A stretch of DNA of 64,000 bases from Pseudomonas sp. GV071 (GCF_003050835.1 NZ_QAOJ01000002.1:124001-188000); one strand, 5' to 3'; positions 43,849 through 53,304 are shown, counted from the first letter of the stretch. The notes: generated by a model not told the origin, from the letters alone. A program made the numbers and translations.

Positions 43849-45045
43849 ATGTCCCTGCCCAGCCTGCGCCTTAAAGCCAATGCCGATCGCCGTCTGCGCG
43901 CCGGACATCTGTGGGTGTACAGCAACGAAATCGACGTCGCCGCCACCCCGCTGTCGGGTTTCCAGGCCGGCGATCAGGCCATTCTCGAAGCAGCTGGCGG
44001 CAAGCCGTTGGGCGTGGTCGGCATCAGCCCCAACAACCTGATCTGCGCGCGCTTGCTGTCACGCGACACCAAGCACGAGCTGGACAAATCCCTGCTGGTG
44101 CACCGCATCAACGTAGCGCTGTCGCTGCGTGAGCGCTTGTTCGACCAGCCGTGCTACCGCCTGGTGTATGGCGATTCCGACTTGCTCCCGGGCCTGGTGG
44201 TCGATCGCTTCTTCGACATTCTCGTGGTGCAAATCACCTCGCCGACCATGGAGCGCCACAAGGACGACGTGCTTGCCGCACTCGTGCAAGTGCTGCAACC
44301 GCGCGGCGTGCTGCTCAAGAACGACTCCGCGGCGCGTGACGCCGAAGGCCTGCCCCGTTATGTGGAAACCCCGTTCGGCGTAGTGCCGGAGTGGGTGGCG
44401 CTGGAAGAGAACGGGGTGAAGTTCGAAGCCCCGGTCATCGAAGGGCAGAAAACCGGCTGGTTCTACGACCACCGCATGAACCGCGCGCGCCTGGCGCCCT
44501 ACGTCAAAGGCAAACGCGTGCTCGACCTGTTCAGCTACATCGGCGGCTGGGGCGTGCAAGCGGCAGCGTTCGGCGCCAGCGAAGTGTTCTGCGTCGACGC
44601 CTCAGCGTTCGCCCTCGACGGTGTAGAGCGCAACGCCACCCTCAACGGCGTGGCCGAGAAAGTTACCTGCATCGAAGGCGATGTGTTCGCCGCGCTGAAG
44701 GAATTGAAGTCCTCGGAAGAGCGTTTCGACGTGGTGGTCTGCGACCCGCCCGCCTTCATCAAACGCAAAAAAGACATCAAGAACGGTGAAGCCGGCTACC
44801 GCCGCCTGAACGAAATGGCCATGCGCCTGCTGAGCAAGGACGGCATCCTGGTCAGCGCCTCGTGCTCCATGCACCTGGAGGAGGACAACCTGCAGAACAT
44901 CCTGCTGCAAAGCGCCCGTCACCTGGACCGCAACATCATCATGCTTGAGCGCGGCGCCCAGGGCCCGGACCACCCGGTGCACATGGCGATTGCCGAAACC
45001 CGCTACATCAAGAGCCTGACCTGCCGGTTGCTGCCGAACGCTTGA
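43849..45045 (+). CDS. rlmI: 23S rRNA (cytosine1962-C5)-methyltransferase RlmI-like
   Basis: A 398-residue protein. An N-terminal PUA RNA-binding domain (about 1-75, LKANADRRLRAGHLWVYSNEI) is followed by the EEHEE-type linker (LVYGDSDLLPGLVVDRF), then a Rossmann methyltransferase: KTGWFYDHRMNR, VLDLFSYIGGWGVQAAAFGA, VVCDPPAFIK and the catalytic-loop Cys in SASCSMHL. It methylates C1962 of 23S rRNA in E. coli. It has a CGGAGA site. Confidence 0.9.
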   Translation: MSLPSLRLKANADRRLRAGHLWVYSNEIDVAATPLSGFQAGDQAILEAAGGKPLGVVGISPNNLICARLLSRDTKHELDKSLLVHRINVALSLRERLFDQPCYRLVYGDSDLLPGLVVDRFFDILVVQITSPTMERHKDDVLAALVQVLQPRGVLLKNDSAARDAEGLPRYVETPFGVVPEWVALEENGVKFEAPVIEGQKTGWFYDHRMNRARLAPYVKGKRVLDLFSYIGGWGVQAAAFGASEVFCVDASAFALDGVERNATLNGVAEKVTCIEGDVFAALKELKSSEERFDVVVCDPPAFIKRKKDIKNGEAGYRRLNEMAMRLLSKDGILVSASCSMHLEEDNLQNILLQSARHLDRNIIMLERGAQGPDHPVHMAIAETRYIKSLTCRLLPNA

Positions 45046-45351
45046 TTGTTTGAACAGCATCGCGGCTGAAGCCGCTCCTACGGATTGTGCGTTCCCGTAG
45101 GAGCGGCTTCAACCGCGATTCCTGGAAACAACCATCCCAGTCCGCCAACCTTTCCTAGGCCAGCCTGGGGGGCGTAGAATCGGTCCATTCCTCGCCAACC
45201 ATCCCCGGCGGGCTTGTGAGCCCCGGCCGCACGAGCGGTGACCCCGTTTCGAATTTGCGACCTGCCCCGAACGCACGGCCATCTGCCGTTGCCTCCGGCC
45301 CTGCTCAGACACGTACATAAACAGACACCTGATTAGCCGCAGGAAACCGTC
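45046..45351. other. intergenic region upstream of ilvD
   Basis: 306 bases with no gene. It holds the REP pair at 45058-45126 and a possible -10 (TAGAAT, 45173-45178) without a clear -35. The ilvD ribosome-binding site is AGGAAA near 45339. No leader peptide or attenuator was recognised. Confidence 0.55.
45058..45126. repeat. REP pair (REPIN)
   Basis: CGCGGCTGAAGCCGCTCCTACG and its near-complement CCGTAGGAGCGGCTTCAACCGCG, 12 bases apart. This is the common Pseudomonas REP sequence. Its outer flanks AGCATCG and GATTCCTGGAAA recur at 1316-1348. Confidence 0.9.
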
Positions 45352-47193
45352 ATGCCTGATTACCGTTCAAAAACGTCCACCCACGGCCGCAACATGGCCG
45401 GCGCCCGTGCCTTGTGGCGCGCCACCGGGATGAAGGACGAAGACTTCAAGAAGCCGATCATCGCCATCGCCAACTCCTTCACCCAGTTCGTGCCCGGCCA
45501 CGTGCACCTGAAGGACCTCGGCCAGCTGGTCGCCCGCGAGATCGAAAAAGCCGGCGGCGTGGCCAAAGAGTTCAACACCATCGCGGTCGATGACGGCATC
45601 GCCATGGGCCACGACGGCATGCTCTATTCGCTGCCAAGCCGCGAGATCATCGCCGACTCCGTGGAATACATGGTCAACGCCCACTGCGCCGACGCCATCG
45701 TGTGCATCTCCAACTGCGACAAGATCACCCCCGGCATGCTGATGGCCGCCCTGCGCCTGAACGTTCCGGTGATCTTCGTTTCCGGCGGCCCGATGGAAGC
45801 CGGCAAGACCAAACTGGCCAGCCACGGCCTGGACCTGGTCGACGCCATGGTGATCGCCGCTGACGAAAGCGCCTCGGACGAGAAAGTCGCCGAGTACGAG
45901 CGCAGCGCCTGCCCAACGTGTGGCTCGTGCTCCGGCATGTTCACCGCCAACTCGATGAACTGCCTGACCGAAGCCCTGGGCCTGGCCCTGCCGGGTAACG
46001 GCTCCACCTTGGCCACCCACAGCGACCGCGAAGAGCTGTTCCTGCAAGCTGGCCGCACCATCGTGGAACTGTGCAAGCGCTACTACGGCGAAAATGACGA
46101 GTCGGTATTGCCGCGCAATATCGCCAACTTCAAAGCCTTCGAAAACGCCATGATGCTGGACATCGCCATGGGCGGTTCCACCAACACCATCCTGCACCTG
46201 CTGGCCGCCGCCCAGGAAGCCGAGATCGATTTCGACCTGCGCGATATCGACCGCCTTTCCCGCCTGGTACCGCAGCTGTGCAAAGTGGCGCCGAACATCC
46301 AGAAGTACCACATGGAAGACGTGCACCGCGCTGGCGGCGTATTTGGCATCCTCGGTTCGCTGGCCCGTGGCGGCTTGCTGCACACCGACCTGCCGACTGT
46401 GCACAGTAAATCCATGGGCGACGCCATCGCCAAATGGGACATCACCCAGACTGACGACGAAGCCGTGCACCACTTCTTCAAAGCCGGCCCGGCCGGTATC
46501 CCGACCCAGACGGCGTTCAGCCAGTCGACCCGTTGGGAAACCCTGGACGACGACCGTGAAAACGGCTGCATCCGCAGTTTCGAGCACGCCTATTCGAAAG
46601 AAGGCGGCCTGGCCGTGCTGTACGGCAACATCGCCCTGGACGGCTGCGTGGTGAAAACCGCCGGCGTCGATGAGTCGATCCATGTGTTCGAAGGCAACGC
46701 CAAGATCTTCGAAAGCCAGGACAGCGCGGTTCGCGGCATCCTCGCTGACGAAGTGAAAGAAGGCGACATCGTCATCATTCGCTACGAAGGTCCGAAAGGC
46801 GGCCCGGGCATGCAGGAAATGCTCTACCCGACTTCGTACCTGAAATCCAAAGGCCTGGGCAAAGCCTGCGCCCTGCTGACCGACGGCCGCTTCTCCGGCG
46901 GCACTTCGGGCCTGTCCATCGGCCACGCCTCGCCGGAAGCGGCAGCGGGCGGTGCCATTGGCCTGGTGCGCGACGGCGACAAAGTGCTGATCGACATCCC
47001 CAACCGCAGCATCAACCTGCTGGTGACCGATGAAGAGATCGCCCATCGCCGTCACGAGCAGGACAAGAAAGGCTGGAAGCCGGTGGAAAAACGCCCACGT
47101 AAAGTGACCACCGCGTTGAAGGCTTACGCCCTGCTGGCCACCAGCGCCGACAAGGGCGCAGTGCGCAACAAGGCGATGCTTGACGGGCTTTGA
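45352..47193 (+). CDS. ilvD: dihydroxy-acid dehydratase IlvD
   Basis: A 613-residue iron-sulfur enzyme of valine, isoleucine and pantothenate synthesis, dehydrating 2,3-dihydroxy-isovalerate and the methylvalerate analogue. It carries the cluster cysteines in [13 protein letters not shown] and [51 protein letters not shown] and PNRSINLLV near the end. The length is normal. A rho-independent terminator follows. Confidence 0.97.
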   Translation: MPDYRSKTSTHGRNMAGARALWRATGMKDEDFKKPIIAIANSFTQFVPGHVHLKDLGQLVAREIEKAGGVAKEFNTIAVDDGIAMGHDGMLYSLPSREIIADSVEYMVNAHCADAIVCISNCDKITPGMLMAALRLNVPVIFVSGGPMEAGKTKLASHGLDLVDAMVIAADESASDEKVAEYERSACPTCGSCSGMFTANSMNCLTEALGLALPGNGSTLATHSDREELFLQAGRTIVELCKRYYGENDESVLPRNIANFKAFENAMMLDIAMGGSTNTILHLLAAAQEAEIDFDLRDIDRLSRLVPQLCKVAPNIQKYHMEDVHRAGGVFGILGSLARGGLLHTDLPTVHSKSMGDAIAKWDITQTDDEAVHHFFKAGPAGIPTQTAFSQSTRWETLDDDRENGCIRSFEHAYSKEGGLAVLYGNIALDGCVVKTAGVDESIHVFEGNAKIFESQDSAVRGILADEVKEGDIVIIRYEGPKGGPGMQEMLYPTSYLKSKGLGKACALLTDGRFSGGTSGLSIGHASPEAAAGGAIGLVRDGDKVLIDIPNRSINLLVTDEEIAHRRHEQDKKGWKPVEKRPRKVTTALKAYALLATSADKGAVRNKAMLDGL

Positions 47194-47210
47194 TGGCTTG
47201 CAGCTGAAAT

Positions 47211-47241
47211 AAAAAAGCCCCGCCTAGTGCGGGGCTTTTTT
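47211..47241 (+). terminator. ilvD terminator
   Basis: AAAAAA GCCCCGC ctagt GCGGGGC TTTTTT, 18 bases after the ilvD stop. The stem is perfect. It is usable in both directions. Confidence 0.92.
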
Positions 47242-47255
47242 ATAGATCAAAAACT

Positions 47256-47319
47256 CGCGGCTAAAGCCCCTCCCACAAGAAAACGCGATCCCTGTGGGAG
47301 GGGCTTCAGCCGCGATGCT
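47256..47319. repeat. REP pair (REPIN)
   Basis: CGCGGCTAAAGCCCCTCCCACA and TGTGGGAGGGGCTTCAGCCGCG, 20 bases apart, ending in CGATGCT. Read on the minus strand it begins AGCATCGCGGCTGAAGCC, the same left flank as the element at 45058. Confidence 0.88.
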
Positions 47320-47334
47320 TTTAAATTCATCGCC

Positions 47335-48393
47335 CTACTGAATCTCCTCCGGCTTCACCACCACCCAATTCTTGTCCGCCGTCACCGGCAACCCTTCCTT
47401 GGCCTGCGCCGCTGCATGCTTGGCCTGCATCGCAGTGATCTGGCCCATGTACTTGTCTTTGCGGTTCACCCACAGGTGAATCCCACCCTTGGCTACATCC
47501 ACACTGTGAAACAGCATGTAGCCATCGCTGCTCGGCGTATCGCCGCCCACCAGTACCGGCTTTTTCCATTCATCGATGTAGGTGAGGATCGCCGCCTGTT
47601 TGCCGGCCATCCAGGTTGCCGGGGTCCACAGATACGGGGTCAGTTCCAGGCCCATGTTGGCCTTGGCGTCGTAGGTGCCGGCAGTGATCTGCTTACGCGC
47701 CGTGGTCAGGGCGCCGCTCTTCGGGTCTTTGAGTAGCAGGCTCACGCCGATCACGTTCTGCGGTTTGACGTTGTAGCCGTACTTGGGGTCGGAGGCGACC
47801 ATGCGCACCAGCTCTTCCGAGGCGGCCGTCATCACGTACACCTCGATGCCGTTCTCCATCAGCTTGTTGTACAGCTCGGCCTGGCCGGTGAAGACCTTGG
47901 GCGGCTGCACCTCGATGGTCTTGACCACATCGCCTTCGTAATAGGTGCTCGGTACCGGCTTGTTGTAGGCCATCAGCTCATCGACATAACCCTTCAGCTC
48001 GCTGAGGGTGAAGCCTGAAAACACCTGCGCCACCCAGGGGTAGCAGACCATGTCGTCGATCTCGCACAGGCGGTAGTAGTAGCTGAACAGACTTTCCTGG
48101 TGCTCAGCGGTGTCTTTGAAGGGGATCAGCTTTAGCGAGGGGTCGAGCTTGTCGCGGGTCAGTACGCCCTTGTTTTCCATAAACGGCAGCAGTGACTCTT
48201 CGAGATCGTAGCGGTAGCTGGTGTTGTCCATATCGAAGACCGCGAAGTTGCCCTTGTTGGCATTCGCCGCAATCATGGCATCCAGTTGCTTGGCGGCGTC
48301 GGCCGGCCAGTGCTTGAGTTCGGTGGCGGCCATGGCGTGGCTGGCCAGGCCCAGTGCCAGCGCGGCGGCGAACAGGGTTTTAACAAAGGTCAT
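47335..48393 (-). CDS. pchP: phosphorylcholine phosphatase PchP-like
   Basis: A 352-residue periplasmic HAD-superfamily phosphatase. The signal peptide ends ASHAMA (about 22). The HAD nucleophile motif is AVFDMDNTSYRYDLEESLL (DxDxT). Then come motif II in YVMTAASEELVRMV, and motif IV VLVGGDTPSSDGYML. P. aeruginosa PchP (about 349 residues) releases phosphate from phosphorylcholine during growth on choline; the match in length and motifs is strong. I recall it elsewhere in PAO1, so its position beside ilvD differs. Confidence 0.82.
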   Translation of the reverse strand: MTFVKTLFAAALALGLASHAMAATELKHWPADAAKQLDAMIAANANKGNFAVFDMDNTSYRYDLEESLLPFMENKGVLTRDKLDPSLKLIPFKDTAEHQESLFSYYYRLCEIDDMVCYPWVAQVFSGFTLSELKGYVDELMAYNKPVPSTYYEGDVVKTIEVQPPKVFTGQAELYNKLMENGIEVYVMTAASEELVRMVASDPKYGYNVKPQNVIGVSLLLKDPKSGALTTARKQITAGTYDAKANMGLELTPYLWTPATWMAGKQAAILTYIDEWKKPVLVGGDTPSSDGYMLFHSVDVAKGGIHLWVNRKDKYMGQITAMQAKHAAAQAKEGLPVTADKNWVVVKPEEIQ

Positions 48394-48580
48394 CGTCGAT
48401 CCCTCAGGAGTGAAAGGGCGACGCTAACAAATGAAAATGACAGCCCTGATCCGGCAACGACTGCGCGTTTGCTCTGAGCGTCATCCACTGTCGTGAAAAC
48501 GTCAGAAAAAACCGACGAAAACGACGTTATCGCCGCTTAATCCATAGTTTTCAGAACCTTAGGAGCAGGAGGAGATGCCC

Positions 48581-49042
48581 ATGAAGATCGGCCTGATCTC
48601 CGATACCCACGGCTTGCTGCGCCCCGAAGCGCTGGCCGCGCTGGAGGGTTGCGAGCGCATCGTGCATGCCGGCGACATCGGCAAACCGGAGATCCTCGAA
48701 GCCCTGCGCGACCTCGCGCCGCTGACCGCTGTGCGCGGCAACAACGACGAAGACGACAGCTGGGCCAGCAGCGTGCCCACCCATGCCGTGCTGCGCATCG
48801 ACGGCATCGGCATTTATGTGGTGCATGAAATGGCCGACGTACCGGAGCAATTGCCGGCCGGCATCGACGTGGTGGTGACGGGGCATTCACACAAGCCGCT
48901 GCAAAAGCAGGTGCATGGGGTGCTGTATATCAACCCCGGCAGCGCAGGGCCGCGGCGGTTCAAGCTGCCGATCAGTGTGGGTTTTTTGCGGATTGAGGAT
49001 GGGCAGGTCACGGGAGAGTTGTTGGAGCTCACCCTGGGCTAA
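48581..49042 (+). CDS. YfcE/MJ0936-type metallophosphoesterase
   Basis: A 153-residue calcineurin-like phosphoesterase. Motifs are LISDTHG (D-x-H), HAGDIGKPE (GD), RGNNDED (GNND), a metal-binding His in VVHEM and TGHSHKPL (GHxH), a full dimetal set. The start is set by AGGAGGAG ending 6 bases before ATG 48581; the ATG at 48575 directly abuts it. The physiological substrate is unknown; relatives cleave phosphodiesters in vitro. Confidence 0.9.
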   Translation: MKIGLISDTHGLLRPEALAALEGCERIVHAGDIGKPEILEALRDLAPLTAVRGNNDEDDSWASSVPTHAVLRIDGIGIYVVHEMADVPEQLPAGIDVVVTGHSHKPLQKQVHGVLYINPGSAGPRRFKLPISVGFLRIEDGQVTGELLELTLG

Positions 49043-49058
49043 ACAGCAAAATCGTTAT

Positions 49059-49706
49059 TCAGCTCACGCCCATGTACCGATCCGAGCGGTGGTTGATTGC
49101 CAGCACCAGGTTCAAGGCCAACGCCCCCAGCACCGACAACGCGACCTTCTCAGGCGCGATCACAAACAACGACGCCAGCACGATCACGCCATCTACGCCC
49201 ATCTGCACCAGCCCGGCACGCACGCCGAAGCGCTCCTGCAGGAACAGCGCCAGAATATTCACCCCACCCAGACTCGCCCGGTGGCGGAACAGCATCAGCA
49301 GCCCCAAGCCCATCGCCAGGCCGCCAAACACTGCGGCGTATAACGGGCTCAGCTGATTGAACGACACCCAGGTCGGCGTCAGCTCGGCCAGCACCGACAC
49401 CAACGCCACCGCGCAGCCGGTGCGCAGGGTGAAGCTCCAGCCCATGCGCCAGATGCCCAGCAGGTAGAACGGCAGGTTGAGCAGGAAAAACATCAGGCCG
49501 AACGGCACACCCATCTGGTACTTGAGCAGAAAGGCCAGGCCGACCATGCCGCCGGTGAGCAAGCCGGCGTGGGCGTAGAACGCGATGCCCAAGGCCACCA
49601 TGGCGGTGCCGGAGATCATAGCCAAGCCGTCTTCCCACAGGGGGTGGCGGACAAATACCTGGGCAACGGTGTCCACCTCGGTGGCGTCCGGCGTGTTGTC
49701 TTGCAT
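49059..49706 (-). CDS. YitT family membrane protein
   Basis: A 215-residue inner-membrane protein with five or six hydrophobic segments. The YitT/DUF161 pattern is visible: GIAFYAHAGLLTGGMVGLAFLL, PFGLMFFLLNLPFYLLG, and FGGLAMGLGLLMLFRHRASLGGVNILAL. Unlike Bacillus YitT it lacks the C-terminal DUF2179 domain. The function is unknown. It is convergent with the phosphoesterase. Confidence 0.85.
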   Translation of the reverse strand: MQDNTPDATEVDTVAQVFVRHPLWEDGLAMISGTAMVALGIAFYAHAGLLTGGMVGLAFLLKYQMGVPFGLMFFLLNLPFYLLGIWRMGWSFTLRTGCAVALVSVLAELTPTWVSFNQLSPLYAAVFGGLAMGLGLLMLFRHRASLGGVNILALFLQERFGVRAGLVQMGVDGVIVLASLFVIAPEKVALSVLGALALNLVLAINHRSDRYMGVS

Positions 49707-49789
49707 GGGTAAACCTCGGAAATAACGGCACGCCGCCTCGGACGAGGCAGCGTGTTCAGCGTAGTCAGTCAGCAGTGTCGGTGGGGCGC

Positions 49790-50302
49790 TTAGCGCTTGT
49801 CCCAGACTTCGAAGCTGTAGGCCGGCGTTTCGCCAGTGGCTTCGTGTTCGATGCTCGATGCCAGGTGCCAGGCGTCTTCATCGTAAATGGGGAAGCAGGC
49901 ATCACCCTCTGGGCTCAGCGCCACGCGCGTCAGGTACAGACGCTGGGCCAGGGCCAGACCTTGTTCGTACAGCTGGGCGCCACCGATCAGCATCAGTTCG
50001 TCGGCGTCTTCCGCCTTGGCCCATTGCTCGGCACGCTGCACCGCCGCTTCCAGCGAGGCGAACACTTCGGCGCCTTCCAGCTGCAGACCGGCCTGGCGGC
50101 TGACCACCAGATTGAGACGGCCCGGCAGCGGGCGGCCGAGCGAATCCCAGGTTTTGCGGCCCATGATGATCGGCTTGCCGAGGGTCATGGCCTTGAAGTG
50201 CTTGAGGTCCGCCGGCAGGTGCCAGGGCAATTGGTTGTCGCGGCCAATCACGCGGTTTTCGGCGAGGGCGGCGATCAGGCAGAGGGGTAAGGTCGTATTC
50301 AT
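49790..50302 (-). CDS. folA: dihydrofolate reductase FolA
   Basis: A 170-residue enzyme reducing dihydrofolate with NADPH. It has LIAALAENRVIGRDNQLPWH, LKHFKAMTLGKPIIMGRKTW, SLGRPLPGRLNLVVSR and LMLIGGAQLYEQGL. The substrate-binding acid is the Asp of PADLKHF. The length and motifs are normal for a chromosomal, trimethoprim-sensitive-type FolA; resistance cannot be judged. Confidence 0.96.
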   Translation of the reverse strand: MNTTLPLCLIAALAENRVIGRDNQLPWHLPADLKHFKAMTLGKPIIMGRKTWDSLGRPLPGRLNLVVSRQAGLQLEGAEVFASLEAAVQRAEQWAKAEDADELMLIGGAQLYEQGLALAQRLYLTRVALSPEGDACFPIYDEDAWHLASSIEHEATGETPAYSFEVWDKR

Positions 50303-50405
50303 GGCGGCGAGGATAACGGCTAGGCCGGTGGAAAAAAAGCAAACGGATGATGGGCGCGCACCTGAGGGGTTATCCTCCTAGCCGTTCCTCTTCCCGTTTG
50401 GCCTT

Positions 50406-51815
50406 ATGAGCTCGCGCATGCCCTTGTCGAATTCGCCCGTGTCCCCTCTTTCACCGTTACAACGCCTGTGGCTGACAGAAGCCGTGCGGCTGCGTGAAGA
50501 ACAGGCGGGGCCGCTGGAAGACCGCGAAGCGAATCGCCTCGCTGTGGCCGAGGGCGGCGATCTGCGCAGCCGCATCGAACACCGCGCCCTGTGGCTGGCG
50601 CAGCGCGACGGCATGCTCGCCGCTTTGCACCATTGGCAACAGGGTGCGCGGCTGGCCCTTGGTCTGTTACTGGTGCTGGCGCTGCTCAGCGGTGCCGGCC
50701 TGGGCCTGGCCGCGCTGGGCGACGGACAGCGCCCGGTGAATGTGTTCTGGGCCCTGGGCAGCCTGCTCGGTTTGCACCTGTTGATGTTGCTGGGCTGGGG
50801 CGCCAGCCTGCTGCTGGCAGGCGGCAATGCCAGCCTCGGCCGACTGTGGTTATGGCTGAGTGAAAAACTCGCCCGCGACGCCCAGGCCGCGCAGTTGGCG
50901 CCGGCCCTGCTGGTTCTGTTGCAGCGCCAGCGCCTCAGCCGTTGGGCCATTGGCGTGTTGGCCCACGGCCTGTGGTTGCTGGTATTGCTCAGCGCCCTGG
51001 GCAGTTTGCTCGCGCTGTTGGCCACCCGCCGCTACGGCTTTGTCTGGGAGACCACGCTGCTAGGAAGCGACACCTTCGTCACCCTGACCCAAACCCTGGG
51101 CGCCCTGCCCCAGCTGCTCGGCTTCGCCACCCCCTCGGTCGAACTGATTCGCGCCAGCGGCGCCGATGCCGTGGCCGAGGAAGGCGCCCGGCAGGCCTGG
51201 GCCATCTGGCTGCTGGGGTTGTTGCTGGCGTACGGCATTATTCCCCGCGCGGTGCTGGCCGGTTTCTGCGCCTGGCGCTGGCATCGCGGCCGCGCGCTGC
51301 TGCAGCTGGATCTTGAACTGCCCAGCTACCGCCTGCTGCGCGAACGCCTGCAACCCAGCAGCGAACGCCTGGGCGTTACCGATGCGGCGCCGCCGCAGCT
51401 GGCCACCAGCGAGGTGGGTAGCGTGGCCGCTCAGAGCGAGGGAGCACTGCTGGTGGCCATCGAACTGGACCCACAGCGCCCCTGGCCACCCGCCCTGCCC
51501 AAAGGTGTTGCAAATGCCGGGGTGATCGACAGCCGTGAACAGCGCCAACACCTGCTCGACCAACTCAGCCGTTTTCCCCCGGCGCGCCTGGCTATCGCTT
51601 GCGACCCACGCCGCTCGCCGGATCGCGGCACCCTGGCGCTGCTCGCCGAGCTGGCGCGCAATGCCGGACAAACGCGGGTATGGCTGCTGGCGGCCGAACC
51701 TGGGGAGGCGCTGGATAGTCAGCGGCTGGAGGATTGGCATGCAGCGCTGGACGGGTTGCAGCTGGATTGGCGTCACGGCGCGCCGTTGCAATGGTTGGAG
51801 AGTGGGCATGAATAA
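50406..51815 (+). CDS. DUF2868 family membrane protein
   Basis: A 469-residue protein. After a cytoplasmic N-terminal part (RLWLTEAVRLREEQAGPLED), four membrane segments lie near residues 83-105, 112-138, 178-203 and 277-300. The C-terminal 150 residues are soluble (LLVAIELDPQRPWPP, RLAIACDPRRSPDRGTLALL). DUF2868 proteins are nearly always followed by a DUF3482 GTPase, as here. The function of the pair is unknown. The stop overlaps an ATG (ATGAATAA, 51808-51815) that may mark the old start of the partner gene. Confidence 0.87.
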   Translation: MSSRMPLSNSPVSPLSPLQRLWLTEAVRLREEQAGPLEDREANRLAVAEGGDLRSRIEHRALWLAQRDGMLAALHHWQQGARLALGLLLVLALLSGAGLGLAALGDGQRPVNVFWALGSLLGLHLLMLLGWGASLLLAGGNASLGRLWLWLSEKLARDAQAAQLAPALLVLLQRQRLSRWAIGVLAHGLWLLVLLSALGSLLALLATRRYGFVWETTLLGSDTFVTLTQTLGALPQLLGFATPSVELIRASGADAVAEEGARQAWAIWLLGLLLAYGIIPRAVLAGFCAWRWHRGRALLQLDLELPSYRLLRERLQPSSERLGVTDAAPPQLATSEVGSVAAQSEGALLVAIELDPQRPWPPALPKGVANAGVIDSREQRQHLLDQLSRFPPARLAIACDPRRSPDRGTLALLAELARNAGQTRVWLLAAEPGEALDSQRLEDWHAALDGLQLDWRHGAPLQWLESGHE

Positions 51816-51830
51816 TCTGCGTTTTCGCGT

Positions 51831-51920
51831 GCCCTCTCCCCTAGCCCCTCTCCCGCAAGCGGGCGAGGGGAACCAACCGAGTATGCGCACCAGCCCCCTC
51901 GCCCGCTTGCCGGAGAGGGC
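51831..51920. repeat. palindromic repeat between DUF2868 and GTPase genes
   Basis: CCCTCTCC outer ends with inner stems CCTCTCCCGCAAGCGGGCGAGG and CCCCTCGCCCGCTTGCCGG (two head-to-head hairpins). This repeat type is widespread in Proteobacteria. It fills the gap between two genes that otherwise look coupled, and its right end GGAGAGGG (51912-51919) is the ribosome-binding sequence of the GTPase. Confidence 0.75.
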
Positions 51921-51926
51921 CCGGCC

Positions 51927-53276
51927 ATGACACTGAAACTCGCCGTTGTCGGCCACACCAACGTCGGTAAAACCTCGCTGCTGCGCACCCTCACCCGTGA
52001 CGTCGGCTTTGGTGAGGTGTCCCATCGTCCCAGCACCACCCGCCATGTCGAAGGCGCGCGGTTGTCGGTGGATGGCCAGGCGCTGCTGGAGCTGTATGAC
52101 ACCCCAGGTCTCGAAGACGCCATCGCCCTGCTCGACTACCTGGAACGCCTCGAGCGCCCCGGCGAACGCCTGGACGGTCCGGCGCGTCTGGCTCGTTTTC
52201 TGGAAGGCAGCGAAGCTCGCCAGCGTTTCGAGCAGGAAGCCAAGGTGCTGCGCCAACTGCTCGCCTCCGATGCCGGCCTGTATGTGATCGACGCGCGTGA
52301 GCCAGTGCTGGCCAAGTACCGCGACGAACTCGCAGTGCTGGGCAGTTGCGGCAAACCGCTGCTGCCGGTGCTGAATTTCGTCACCAGCGCGCAACAGCGC
52401 GAAGAGGAATGGCGTGATGCCTTGGCCCGTCTCGGTCTGCATGCGCTGGTGCGCTTCGACACCGTGGCGCCGCCGCTGGACGGCGAACGGCGGCTGTATG
52501 AAAGCCTGGCTTTGCTGTTGGAAAAATCGCGCCCACAGCTGGAGCGGCTGATTGCCGACCATGAACAGCAGGCACACGCCCGCCACGCTGCCGGGCTGCG
52601 CCTGATCGCCGAACTGCTGATCGACTGCGCCGCCTGCCGCCGCAGCGTCGGTGCCGACCAGCAGGCGCAAGTGCAGGCCTTGCACCAGAGCATTCGCCAG
52701 CGCGAGCAGGCCTGCGTGCAAGCGCTGCTGCGCCTGTACGCCTTCCGCGCGGAGGATGCTCGCGCTGGGGATTTGCCATTGCTGGACGGACGCTGGGGCG
52801 ATGACCTGTTCAACCCGGAAACCCTCAAGCAACTGGGCGTTCAAGTGGGCGGTGGCATCGCCGCGGGCGCAGCAGCCGGGGCGGGTATCGACCTGATGGT
52901 CGGTGGTCTGACGCTGGGCGCCGCGACATTAATCGGGGCCCTGGCCGGTGGCGGCCTGCAGACCGCGCGCAACTATGGCGAGCGCCTGCTGGGCAAGCTC
53001 AAGGGGCAGCGCGAATTGAGCGTCGACGACAACGTGCTACGCCTGCTGGCCGTGCGCCAGCGGCAATTGCTGGACGCCCTGAGCGCGCGCGGCCATGCCG
53101 CGACTGCGGCAATTGAAGTGCAAGCGGGGCAGGACTCAGGTTGGCGTCAGGGCAAGTTGCCGGCGGTGCTGCGTCAGGCGCGAGCGCACCCGCGCTGGTC
53201 GTCGCTCAATCCGCAGGCCAGGTTGCAGCAGGCTGAGCGGCAAGAGGCGGTGGAGCGGTTAGTGGCGCAGCTGTAG
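51927..53276 (+). CDS. DUF3482 family GTPase
   Basis: A 449-residue protein. The N-terminal Era-like GTPase has G1 GHTNVGKTSLLRTL, an STTRHVEG effector region and G3 DTPGLEDA; the expected NKxD is replaced by LPVLNFVTS, as far as can be seen. The middle is helical. A glycine-zipper hydrophobic stretch (about 310-345, GGIAAGAAAGAGIDLMVGG) probably inserts in or touches the membrane. The C-terminal part is DUF3482. It pairs with the DUF2868 membrane protein upstream. The cellular role is unknown. Confidence 0.88.
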   Translation: MTLKLAVVGHTNVGKTSLLRTLTRDVGFGEVSHRPSTTRHVEGARLSVDGQALLELYDTPGLEDAIALLDYLERLERPGERLDGPARLARFLEGSEARQRFEQEAKVLRQLLASDAGLYVIDAREPVLAKYRDELAVLGSCGKPLLPVLNFVTSAQQREEEWRDALARLGLHALVRFDTVAPPLDGERRLYESLALLLEKSRPQLERLIADHEQQAHARHAAGLRLIAELLIDCAACRRSVGADQQAQVQALHQSIRQREQACVQALLRLYAFRAEDARAGDLPLLDGRWGDDLFNPETLKQLGVQVGGGIAAGAAAGAGIDLMVGGLTLGAATLIGALAGGGLQTARNYGERLLGKLKGQRELSVDDNVLRLLAVRQRQLLDALSARGHAATAAIEVQAGQDSGWRQGKLPAVLRQARAHPRWSSLNPQARLQQAERQEAVERLVAQL

Positions 53277-53304
53277 GGTTTCCAGATCAAGCGCTCCACA
53301 GCGG

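Noticed and set aside
45367..47055. 562-codon open frame on the minus strand opposite ilvD
   Set aside because: IlvD is unmistakable on the plus strand. The antisense frame is open only because GC-rich codons rarely give stops on the other strand, and its protein is low-complexity His/Gly/Ala/Val.
51808..51929. 40-residue gene in the repeat between DUF2868 and the GTPase
   Set aside because: The frame is made almost wholly of the palindromic repeat and ends at the GTPase start; it is more likely a trace of the old coupled start.
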